From contig JAZBOW010000244.1 of assembly GCA_036351335.1 (NCBI GenBank), forward strand, positions 1 to 16,826: a stretch of 16,826 nucleotides of DNA, written 5' to 3'. Source of the DNA: UBA4459 sp036351335. GTDB taxonomy: Bacteria; Bacteroidota; Bacteroidia; Bacteroidales; F082. The position numbers were made by a program, and so were the translations under genes. Within the stretch, counting starts at the first letter, position 1. Each line of letters opens with the position of its first letter. Of this stretch, positions 6,767 to 15,500 are shown in pieces. The notes beneath the pieces are model-generated. The model made no database searches. It had not been told where the DNA came from and worked only from the letters and a program-made list of their open reading frames with translations.

Positions 6767-7636
6767 ATGGCGTGGAAAACTGCTTTAACAGAAACGCTCT
6801 CTGAAAAATATAAAAGTACAATTGAGATAGATGATATTTCCGCTGTCAGCGGAGGCTCCATCAACGAAACGTTCACCATCTCAACCAATACAGGAAAATT
6901 TTTTGTAAAAAAGAATTCCGCTTCGCTATACCCTGAAATGTTTGAAAAGGAAGCGCGGAGTCTGCAAATATTGTCTGAGAAAAGCTTATTGAAAGTACCG
7001 GAAGTGATTGCTACAGGCCAATCCGAATATACCGCGTTTCTTATTCTTGAACATATTGAAAGCGGAAAAAGAGGTTCTGGTTTTTGGGATCGTTTTGCCA
7101 AAGGCCTGGCGCAATTGCATAAAAACAGCGCTGATTATTTTGGCCTCGATCATGACAATTATATAGGCTCGCTGCACCAATCAAATGTAAAACACGACAA
7201 TTGGATTGATTTCTTCAGAACAGAAAGACTTGAAAAACAAGTAAAACTGGCCAGAGATAATGGACGGATGGGCAAGGCTGTTGTGAGCTCTTTTGAAAAC
7301 TTTTACCGGAAATTACCTGATATTTTTCCTAATGAACCCCCCGCGCTCATCCATGGCGATTTATGGGGTGGAAATTTTATGGTCAACGGAAATGGAGAAG
7401 CAACGATCATTGATCCGGCCGTGTATTACGGTCACCGGGAAATGGATTTGGGAATGTCGCAATTGTTTGGTGGTTTTGACAGCGAATTGTATGAAGCCTA
7501 TCAACGATATTTCCCACTTGAAAAAGGTTGGCAGGAGCGGATGGATTATTGCAATCTCTACCCCCTGATGGTGCATGTGAACTTATTTGGCGGCGGATAC
7601 CTGAATTCGGTCCAATCAATTTTGCGAAAGTTCTGA
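6767..7636 (+). CDS. Fructosamine kinase family protein (protein deglycation)
   Basis: The 289-residue cytoplasmic enzyme belongs to the fructosamine-3-kinase/YniA family, which phosphorylates sugar adducts on protein amines so that they fall off. Landmarks in order: a glycine-rich loop SGGSINETF (about residues 25-33), KFFVKKN with the ATP-binding Lys, LEHIESG in the hinge, the catalytic loop HGDLWGGNF (His196, Asp198, Asn203), the metal-binding Asp216 in IDPAVYYGHREMDLGM, and the family end LFGGGYLNSVQSILRKF. The protein is full length. I favour the ATG at 6767 (MAWKTAL) because it matches the N-terminus of E. coli YniA; an in-frame ATG at 6731 would add 12 residues. It lies shortly after the FMN-binding gene and may be on the same transcript. 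I see no functional link to that pair. Confidence 0.88.
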   Translation: MAWKTALTETLSEKYKSTIEIDDISAVSGGSINETFTISTNTGKFFVKKNSASLYPEMFEKEARSLQILSEKSLLKVPEVIATGQSEYTAFLILEHIESGKRGSGFWDRFAKGLAQLHKNSADYFGLDHDNYIGSLHQSNVKHDNWIDFFRTERLEKQVKLARDNGRMGKAVVSSFENFYRKLPDIFPNEPPALIHGDLWGGNFMVNGNGEATIIDPAVYYGHREMDLGMSQLFGGFDSELYEAYQRYFPLEKGWQERMDYCNLYPLMVHVNLFGGGYLNSVQSILRKF

Positions 7637-7666
7637 ACGAAAACGCAATAACTACACACTAAATAG

Positions 7667-7674
7667 TAATTTTG
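7667..7674 (+). promoter_or_regulatory. Candidate -7 box for ispG
   Basis: TAATTTTG is an exact TAnnTTTG match in the gap between the fructosamine kinase stop and ispG. Transcription would start near 7681, 24 bases before the ATG at 7705. No TTG lies at the right distance upstream, so the promoter is weakly supported. The box covers the in-frame TTG at 7672, so that codon is unlikely to be the start. Confidence 0.35.
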
Positions 7675-7704
7675 GAAGTCATTAAGTATCCAAAATCCAA
7701 GAGT

Positions 7705-9285
7705 ATGTCATTCCTCGGCAACAAAATAAAGAGTCTGCAAAGCAAGGAAGTGGCAGTTGGTAATCTGTTGATCGGAGGAGATTATCCAGTTATTATTCAG
7801 TCGATGACCACGACACAAACAATGGATGTAAAAGCTACCATTGGACAAGTTATTCGATTAGCGGATGCCGGATGCGATATGGTCCGCATTACCGCCCAGA
7901 ATATCAAAGAAGCACTGCAACTTGATACAATTAAAAATGCGCTGGTAAAAAAAGGATACGATTTGCCACTGGTTGCTGACGTACATTTTAATCCAAAAGT
8001 GGCGGAAGTGGCTGCCCAAATTGTGGAAAAAGTGCGAATCAATCCCGGAAATTATGTTGATAGAAATAACCTGAAAATTGAATTTACGGAAGCAGAATAC
8101 CAGGCTGAACTGGAAAAGATCAGGCAGCGCTTATCGCCCCTGTTGGACATATGCAAAAAGCATAATACCGCAATTCGCATTGGCACCAACCACGGTTCGC
8201 TTTCTAACCGGATTCTTGCCAAATATGGAAATACGGCCGCAGGCATGGTTGAATCCGCTATTGAATTTGTTGAAATTTGCAGGAATCACCAATTTGAAAA
8301 CCTGGTGCTTTCCCTGAAATCAAGTAATGTAAGGTTGATGATCGAATCGAATAAGTTGCTGGTGGCAAGGATGATTGAAAATGGCTATTATTACCCGCTT
8401 CACCTTGGAGTTACGGAAGCCGGAGATGGGAATGAGGGGCGCATAAAAGCAGCAACAGGCATTGGAAATCTCTTATTAAACGGGATTGGCGATACTATCA
8501 GGGTAAGCTTAACGGAGAAACCGGAAAATGAAATACCGGTGGCCAGACAACTGGTTGAATTGTATGGTAAAAGGAAAAGCGACCTGCCAACAATCAAAGT
8601 AGAAAAAATAATACTAAAGCGTTCTGTAAAATCTCTAAATACTGACAAACCGAAACCCCCTTTTGTTGTTTCGCAGGGAACGTCCAAATTGTCAGATTTC
8701 TATCTGGATAAGAATAACAACCTCAACAATGATAAAAGAGAAGTGATTGCCACCGAAACAGTACCTGTCTCTTTTAAACCTGACCGGAAAAATAAAACCG
8801 GTATTATTAAGTTGAGTTATTCGGATAAATCGAAAGAAATATTACAGTTAAGAGTTGCAGCAGAGTTTTCATACACCTATGATCTGGTAAAGGCTAATGG
8901 CATTTGTATCCACAACAATAACACTTCTACTGATGAAAAAGTACAATTGTCGTTTGATATTCTACAAGCGATGGGTTTGCGATTTTCCAAAGCAGAATTT
9001 ATTGCATGTCCTTCGTGTGGTCGTACATATTTTAATATCCAGAATCATCTAAAAATGGTCAGGGAAAAGACCTCCCATTTAAAGGGTATTAAAATTGCTG
9101 TTATGGGGTGTATAGTGAATGGACCCGGAGAAATGGCAGATGCCGATTATGGATATGTAGGAAGTGGTATTGGTAAAGTGAGTTTGTACAAAGGATCTGA
9201 AATAATTTATCAAAATATTGAAGAAAAAATCGCAGTTGACACCTTAATTTCCATGATAAAGGAGTATGGTGACTGGAAAGATTAA
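7705..9285 (+). CDS. ispG: 4-hydroxy-3-methylbut-2-enyl-diphosphate synthase, insertion-bearing type
   Basis: IspG (GcpE) is the [4Fe-4S] enzyme that turns MEcPP into HMBPP in the non-mevalonate isoprenoid pathway. The 526-residue protein has the N-terminal TIM barrel (IIQSMTTTQTMD, MVRITAQN, LVADVHFNP, KVRINPGNY, IRIGTNHGSLS, HLGVTEAGDGNEG, GIGDTIRVSLTEKP from residue 260). The C-terminal cluster domain carries Cys435, Cys438, Cys469 and Glu476, in CPSC and GCIVNGPGE. The E. coli ligands 270/273/305/312 have nearly the same spacing. Between the two domains an extra segment of about 134 residues (279-412) marks the plant/Bacteroidota/Chlamydia type. It is Lys/Asn-rich and looks shorter than the usual A* domain. 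Start: ATG at 7705; an in-frame TTG at 7672 falls inside a likely -7 box. Reductant partners (flavodoxin or ferredoxin) are not in the window. Confidence 0.95.
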   Translation: MSFLGNKIKSLQSKEVAVGNLLIGGDYPVIIQSMTTTQTMDVKATIGQVIRLADAGCDMVRITAQNIKEALQLDTIKNALVKKGYDLPLVADVHFNPKVAEVAAQIVEKVRINPGNYVDRNNLKIEFTEAEYQAELEKIRQRLSPLLDICKKHNTAIRIGTNHGSLSNRILAKYGNTAAGMVESAIEFVEICRNHQFENLVLSLKSSNVRLMIESNKLLVARMIENGYYYPLHLGVTEAGDGNEGRIKAATGIGNLLLNGIGDTIRVSLTEKPENEIPVARQLVELYGKRKSDLPTIKVEKIILKRSVKSLNTDKPKPPFVVSQGTSKLSDFYLDKNNNLNNDKREVIATETVPVSFKPDRKNKTGIIKLSYSDKSKEILQLRVAAEFSYTYDLVKANGICIHNNNTSTDEKVQLSFDILQAMGLRFSKAEFIACPSCGRTYFNIQNHLKMVREKTSHLKGIKIAVMGCIVNGPGEMADADYGYVGSGIGKVSLYKGSEIIYQNIEEKIAVDTLISMIKEYGDWKD

Positions 9286-9323
9286 AAAAAACCCAATAAA
9301 AAAGGTGGGCCTCGCGGCCCACC
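9286..9323 (-). terminator. Rho-independent terminator of the T9SS adhesin cassette
   Basis: The perfect inverted repeat GGTGGGCC / GGCCCACC (9304-9311 and 9316-9323) has a four-base loop. Read on the minus strand it is followed by TTTTTT, ATTGGG and another long T-run reaching back to the ispG stop codon, a classic intrinsic terminator. It would end transcripts of the minus-strand cassette about 170 bases after the OmpA gene stop at 9494. On the plus strand the hairpin is preceded by A-runs and followed by CTCAGGG, so it should work poorly for ispG. The remaining gap to 9493 shows no gene. Confidence 0.85.
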
Positions 9324-9493
9324 CTCAGGGAAACAATTAAGGTAAATTCAGCGAAACAATATTGCACGCAAACCACCGGGAACAAGCAATCCCAATGATT
9401 AAAGCAACATCATTTCATTTACCCCAAGCTGTCTCATTTGCTTGCCTTGTACCAATGTCGCTTTTATTTCGCCCAAATATAATACCATTTCTC

Positions 9494-11527
9494 TTAATTA
9501 TCAAGTGGTTCTGAAAAATTACATCCTTCAAAAAATTCGCGTGAAAAAACATTCTTTTCATAGACCTCACCATTCAGGTATTTTAATTCATCAATTTCCT
9601 GTGGCGGAGGCTCGGGCGTTACACTGATAATTTTAAATTCTGTGCGGCGATTTGCCTGGTATTCCTCGTCTGTACATCTCGCACCGTCAACACAGTCATT
9701 TACGGGCATCGATTCACCATATCCTTTCGCAGTAATTCGCGCTTTGTCAACACCATATTCAATGATGTAATCTACAGCTGCTTGTGCTCTTTTTTGCGAA
9801 AGTTTCATGTTATAGGCATCACTTCCCCTGCAATCTGTATGAGAACTTAGTTCAACAGTTATCGGATTTTCCTGCATAATCCGTACAAGATTGTCCAATG
9901 CCGGTTTGGCATCTTCCCTGATGAACCATTTATCGAAATCGTAGTAAATATTATTAACAGTAAATACTTTCCCCTCTTTATGTTTTTCAAGCATTAAATC
10001 CCTGACAGGAAAATAAGTGTTTTGAACCTTTATTGAAGTGCCATCACTAAAATAGCCATTTTTTGTAGCTTTTATTGCATATTCGGTTCTCGGACTTATT
10101 TGAAGTTCGTATTGGCCTGCCGCATTAGTTTTTAATACAGTCACTTCATTGGTCTTCTTATTTAATACGAAGATGGTAGCGTTTTCAAGCGGTACGCAAT
10201 CAATGCCTACATCGTCGCATCCCAATACTGTTCCTTCTACCTTTACCATGCTTTCAAATGCATAGATATCATCTTTTCCAAGTCCGCCAGGTCTGTCGGA
10301 GCTATACAAGCCCACACTTGTTCCCGGCAAAAACGCAAGGCCGAAATCGTCATAGGATGAATTCATAGGCGCCATCATATTTACAGGTTCACTCCAGGCA
10401 CCGTTATCTTTTACCGAACGGAATATATCCAGTCCGCCATATCCTAAATGCCCTGATGAGGCAAAATACAAGGTACCATCTTCATGGATATAGGGAAACA
10501 TTTCATTTTCGAATGTATTAATCGTAGCGCCCAGGTTTTTTGGTTCACCCCAACCATCGTCAGTCCATTCGGAAACATATAAATCAGTTCCACCAAAACC
10601 ACCCGGCATGTCTGATACGAAATAGAGCATTTGATCGTCAGAAGACAGGGCGGGATGCCCAACTGAATATGTTTCGTTGTTCAAATCCAATTCAATGGGT
10701 TTTGACCATTTCCCATCAGCGAATTCAGATGAAAAGAGTTTTAATTTATTGGTTACCAGATTATCATTGTCCCTGGCTACCTTTTCTTTTTCGGTTCTTG
10801 TAAAATAGATCACATCTCCAGTACTGTTCAATACAGCAGTTCCGTCATGATAGAGATCATTCAGTTTGTTGGAAAAACCTTCTGCTTCAAAATAGGAAGG
10901 ATTGTATACCGGGGCATTGGTATCTGCTTTTGCATAGAAAAAATTCAGGTAGGGTTCACCGGTCCAGTCGTAAGTGGGGTTCAGGTATTTTTTTAATTTC
11001 CTGTCGGAAGAAAATACAACACCATCGTCAAAAATAATCGGTGAGAAATCTGCATTTTCACTATTGATAGATGCAATATGATGAATTACATATGCATCAT
11101 TTTTTGTAATCCATTTTTGGATTTCAGCGCTATATTCAGCGAAAAGTGCACCTCTCGGATCGTCCGCAACAAGTTCGGCATACAATAGGAACTGTTCTTT
11201 GGCTTCGTCATATCTTCCCAGGGTTCTTAATGTTTGGCCGTAATAATAATGATTGATCGGGTCAATGTGATCAAACTCAATGATTTGGGTGTACAATTCT
11301 GTTGCTTTTTGTTCATTATTTACTGAGCGATAGCAATCGGCCAGCATGATCATTGCCTCTTCTTTTCCTTCGCCATTTTTTTCAATGATCTTCTCGAGCA
11401 TAGGGATGGCTACAGCATACTCATAGAATGTTACACGTTTGTCAGCTTTTTTAACGGACTGGGCGTCAATTTGGTTTGTTCCACCCATCAGGATCGCTAA
11501 AAAAAGTATAATGTATTTAGATTTCAT
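9494..11527 (-). CDS. TPR-PD40-OmpA envelope protein, PorE-like
   Basis: The 677-residue protein has a signal peptide (cleavage near IDAQ, residue 23) and four regions in order. TPR-like helices come first (about 30-140, MLADCYRS and YYYGQTLRTLGRYDEA). A PD40/WD40-like propeller follows (about 155-425, repeated LYFVSDMPGGFGGTDLY, LYFASSGHLGYGGLDIF and LYSSDRPGGLGKDDIYAF). Next is a carboxypeptidase-regulatory-like domain (about 430-515), then an OmpA C-terminal peptidoglycan-binding domain (about 520-635, YYDFDKW, SSHTDCRGSDAYN, LSQKRAQ, ANRRTEFKI). This is the domain plan of Porphyromonas PorE and of OmpA proteins placed after SprF-type genes. The likely role is to hold a T9SS-exported surface protein or its translocation assembly to the cell wall. 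It is last in the cassette, 36 bases after the PorP/SprF gene, and ends before the terminator at 9286-9323. Confidence 0.9.
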   Translation of the reverse strand: MKSKYIILFLAILMGGTNQIDAQSVKKADKRVTFYEYAVAIPMLEKIIEKNGEGKEEAMIMLADCYRSVNNEQKATELYTQIIEFDHIDPINHYYYGQTLRTLGRYDEAKEQFLLYAELVADDPRGALFAEYSAEIQKWITKNDAYVIHHIASINSENADFSPIIFDDGVVFSSDRKLKKYLNPTYDWTGEPYLNFFYAKADTNAPVYNPSYFEAEGFSNKLNDLYHDGTAVLNSTGDVIYFTRTEKEKVARDNDNLVTNKLKLFSSEFADGKWSKPIELDLNNETYSVGHPALSSDDQMLYFVSDMPGGFGGTDLYVSEWTDDGWGEPKNLGATINTFENEMFPYIHEDGTLYFASSGHLGYGGLDIFRSVKDNGAWSEPVNMMAPMNSSYDDFGLAFLPGTSVGLYSSDRPGGLGKDDIYAFESMVKVEGTVLGCDDVGIDCVPLENATIFVLNKKTNEVTVLKTNAAGQYELQISPRTEYAIKATKNGYFSDGTSIKVQNTYFPVRDLMLEKHKEGKVFTVNNIYYDFDKWFIREDAKPALDNLVRIMQENPITVELSSHTDCRGSDAYNMKLSQKRAQAAVDYIIEYGVDKARITAKGYGESMPVNDCVDGARCTDEEYQANRRTEFKIISVTPEPPPQEIDELKYLNGEVYEKNVFSREFFEGCNFSEPLDN

Positions 11528-11563
11528 AAGTCCTCTTTTTTAATGTATTTGATAAAAAGTTCG

Positions 11564-12487
11564 CTAGAAATATCTAGGTGTTAACATTCTGTTTTTAATG
11601 ATAGGGATATTGTACTCGAGCATCACTTCATGCGATCCCCTGTTATATTGTTGGATTTCGTTCATGTAAATATCGTATGAATAACCAATTCTGAGATTTT
11701 TAGCGATTACAATTTCTGCTAATAATACAACAGCTTCTTTGGTTCTATACGAAGCACCCAGCCATAACACTTCTCTTATTAAAAGACTTGCATTGATATC
11801 CACCTGAACCGGTGCGTTTTGTGCGTATTTAATAAGAGTTGAAGGCCTTAATACCAAGTTGTCGCTCAGAGGAATCGCCACACCTGCCATTGCATAAAAG
11901 TGTCTGGCCAGGGTTCCGTAAACAGACTGAGAATTTGGTTTTTGAAGGTAACCGTATTCCTGTTCAAACAAGTGTTTTGATGACACACCTACGTAGAATC
12001 TTTCAGTATTGTAGTAAATACCAAAGTTGGCATCAGGAACGATTTGTTTTGAGAAACTACCATCCAGCACCACATCTGTTTCGTCTTGCACATTTAATTT
12101 ATTTAAATCAAAATAGGTATGCTTAATACCAGCTTGAATGCCAAAAGAAAGGTGACCACGTCCTAATTTAATGCGGTAGGAAAAAGTTCCTATTGCACCG
12201 GTTGCCTGAAATGGTCCTAGTACATCCGTATAACAATAAAAACCAAGTCCAATGTGTTCATTCCTTAATGGAGATTGAATAGAGAATGAGAGTGTTTGAG
12301 GGCCATCATCAATGCCCACCCACTGGCGTCTTCCCACCATGGTCATGCTTAAGCCATCTCGTGATCCCGCATAAGCAGGATTGATGATCAGTTTGTTGAA
12401 CATGTATTGGCTGAACAACGCATCTTGCTGAGCGAAAGCTCCTAAGCCAAGCATTGCTATCAATAGTGTAAATACTGTCCTTTTCAT
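11564..12487 (-). CDS. PorP/SprF family T9SS outer-membrane protein
   Basis: The 307-residue protein starts at MKRTVFTLL; the open frame reaches 12511 but the extra eight residues would precede a normal signal peptide (cleavage near AFAQ, residue 20). The mature start, QDALFSQYMFNKLIINPAYAG followed by WVGIDDGPQTLSFSIQSP, is the hallmark of the PorP/SprF family. The remainder is beta-barrel strands (GLGFYCY, GHLSFGIQAGI, LRIGYSYDIYMNEI, SHEVMLEYNIPI). SprF-type proteins sit beside their CHU_C-domain cargo and are needed for its surface export or attachment; PorP is part of the general apparatus. Because this gene lies 27 bases behind a giant type B cargo gene and before an OmpA gene, I read it as a dedicated SprF-like partner rather than the core PorP. 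Confidence 0.93.
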   Translation of the reverse strand: MKRTVFTLLIAMLGLGAFAQQDALFSQYMFNKLIINPAYAGSRDGLSMTMVGRRQWVGIDDGPQTLSFSIQSPLRNEHIGLGFYCYTDVLGPFQATGAIGTFSYRIKLGRGHLSFGIQAGIKHTYFDLNKLNVQDETDVVLDGSFSKQIVPDANFGIYYNTERFYVGVSSKHLFEQEYGYLQKPNSQSVYGTLARHFYAMAGVAIPLSDNLVLRPSTLIKYAQNAPVQVDINASLLIREVLWLGASYRTKEAVVLLAEIVIAKNLRIGYSYDIYMNEIQQYNRGSHEVMLEYNIPIIKNRMLTPRYF

Positions 12488-12514
12488 ATCAGTAATTTTT
12501 AGTATTGTCAATTT

Positions 12515-15500
12515 TTATTGTTGATTCGCTCCGTGCATGAAAACCCATCCCGTGAACACTTTTTCTACACCTTCAATTTTAATGTAGAATACATAGTAAT
12601 AGGTACCATCTGGTAACATTCTGTCTTTTTTGTTTTTACCGTCCCAATAAATTCGTGTGTTGTCATATCCTTCGAGGTAGTGAATTTCATCACCCCAGCG
12701 GTTGAACAGATATACCTTATTGTCAGGATAATTTTCAATGCCTTGAATAATCCAAGAGTCATTCATGCCGTCACCATTAGGTGTAAGTGCGTTGAAAATG
12801 ATCAGGTCGTCGGGTGGCGTAGCGCCCTCTTGAACTTGCACATAAACCATAGCCGAATCACATAAATTTGTGAGCTCAGCATCGCATATTTTATAACAGA
12901 ATACATCTTCTCCAGTAAAGTCTAAATTTGGCGTGTAGGTTATTGTACCATCCGAATTTATAACAACCATACCATTAGCAGGCTCATCGCAAATGCTGAT
13001 ACTTGGAATTCCTTCACTTGGATAGGAGTCGTTTAATAGAATATCAATAACAGTTGTTGTATTGAAATCGGTTGTGTCATAATCATCAACAGCCACAACG
13101 ACATCCTCAGGAATGTTTTCCAGGTTGATCAGCACGGTGTCGTAATCATAGCACCCAGTCATACCATCAGTAACTTGTAAGATAAACACGGTAGGATTGG
13201 TATTCAGATTTACAGTAGTCGGATTTTGCTCATTAGGATCGACCAATAATTCTTCAGGTGTCCAGTAATAAGCATATAATCCTGAACCTCCGGTGGCTGA
13301 TCCCGCAAGCGTTGTGCTTGTACCTATTTGAATTGTCTGATCAACTCCTGCATTCGCAACCGGATTGGCATTAATTATTAAAACCATTTCATCGGCAGCA
13401 TCGTTACAATTGCCAGCAGCAAAAGCAGTAATGGTTAAAGTTACCTGACCACTCGCAATATCATTAGCGCCGGCTACGTAAACAGGGTTAAGAATGGTGT
13501 TATTATCAAACGATCCGTCACCATTTGTAGTCCACATTAATGAAACATAGTTTGTGGCTGATGAACTACCTATTTCGATGCTTGCGTCAGAAGCACATGT
13601 TTCGGCATCTTCACCCGCATAAACAGTTGGTTCAGGAACGAATTCCAGTATCATTTCATCAGAAGCATCACCACATGAACCTGATCCCATCGCTGTTAAA
13701 GTCAGTATAACGCTGCCTTCTGATAAATCGGCAGCACCAGGAGTATAAACTGGATTCAGGATAGTTGCATCGTTAAATGTACCATCACCTGAGGTTATCC
13801 AAAGTAGTGATTCATACATGTCAGCGGTGGCATCAATCAATTCATAACCATCTGTACCGCAAGTAAGCGCATCTTCACCTGCAAATACATCGGGTTGTAG
13901 CGTGATAGACAAGGTCATCTCGTCAGTAACATCAGGGCAAGACGTTTCACTGTAGGCAGTGATGAACAGCACCACGCTACCTGCTGAGATATCAGCATTA
14001 CCCGGTGTATAGATCGGATTTAATAGGTTGTTATTATTAAAGGTACCATCACCATTCGTTGTCCATAGTAATGAACCGTAATTGTTAGCGGTAGCGTCTG
14101 CTATTGTATACGCATCATTGGCGCAAGTGTTTGCATCTTCTCCGGCAAAAACTTCTGGTAAAGAATTATAGGTAATGGTCATTTCATCAGACACATCACC
14201 ACATGATCCAACGCCGTTAACAGTTAAAGTAAGGGTTGCGTTTCCAGCAAGCAGGTCGCCTGAACCGGCTGCATAAACAGGATTCAGAATCGTATTGTTA
14301 CTGAACTCTCCATCACCGCTGGTTGTCCAGAATACAGAAGTATAGTTGTCAGCAGTAGCATCTGTTAATTCGTAAAGTTCAGTTTCACAAACAGTAGCAT
14401 CTTCACCAGCAAAAGCGTAAGCTCCAGAGATGATGGTTAAAGTCATTTCATCTGTAGCGTCACCGCAATATGCATTTCCTTGTACGTCGAGTGTTAAAAT
14501 AACTTCGCCTAACTCATCTGTAGCAGGCATATAAGTTGGATTTAAAGTATTGGCATCAGTTAATGAACCAGCACCATTATGCGACCAGGAAATAGCATTA
14601 TAATTTTCGGCTGAAGCTCCTGTGACAGTGAAAGCAATATTCTGACAAGTTTGCTCATCAGGGCCGGCATATGCAGTAGGCGCACCTAATATATTTAATG
14701 TAGTTTCATCAGAAACTTCTCCACAAGAACCGTTTCCGGTAGCAGTTAAAGTAAATATAATCAAACCAAGCTCACCTTCTGCAGGGGCGTAAATTGGATT
14801 TATCGTCGAAGCATTATAAAGAATACCAGCACCATCAGTTGTCCAATGAATCGTTGTATAATTGGATGCAGATGCACCGGTAATTTCATAATTTGTTTCT
14901 TCGCAGGTTTGTCCTGCTGGACCAGCATCCACAACTGGTAGCGCGGTAATGGTTAATGTCATATCATCAGAAACTTCTTCACACGATCCATTACCATATG
15001 CTGTTAGCGTTAGTACTATATTTCCTGTTTCATTATCACCAGGTGTATATACAGTGTTCAGGCTGTTAGCATCATAGAATGTGCCATTTCCGCCTGTCCA
15101 TTCAACGTAGCTGTAGTTTGAGGCAGTACCCTGTAATTCCATTGCACCATCTTCACATATTTCGGCATCAGGGCCAGCGTATACTAATGGTGTAGGTGTT
15201 ATTGTCAGGGTCATATCATCAGAAACGTCTCCACAAGAACCATTTCCAAAAGCAGTAAGTGTCAGGGTAATAGCACCTGTTTCTCCTTCATCAGGAATAT
15301 AAGAAGCGTTCAAGTCGTTTATGTCAGAGAATGTACCGTTTCCGCCTGCCCATTCAACGTAGCTATAGTTTGAAGCAATACCTTGTAATGTAATTGTACT
15401 ATTTTGACAAACTTCAGCATCAGTACCTGCGTCTGCAACGGGTTTTGGCGTAATATTCAGTATCATGCTATCGTCAACATCACCACATGATCCTGTTCCA

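Noticed and set aside
9304..9323. Hairpin as the forward terminator of ispG
   Set aside because: On the plus strand no T-run follows the stem; the T-tract is only on the minus-strand side.
9101..9385. 94-codon minus-strand frame across the end of ispG
   Set aside because: It runs through the terminator hairpin and is antisense to the conserved iron-sulfur domain.
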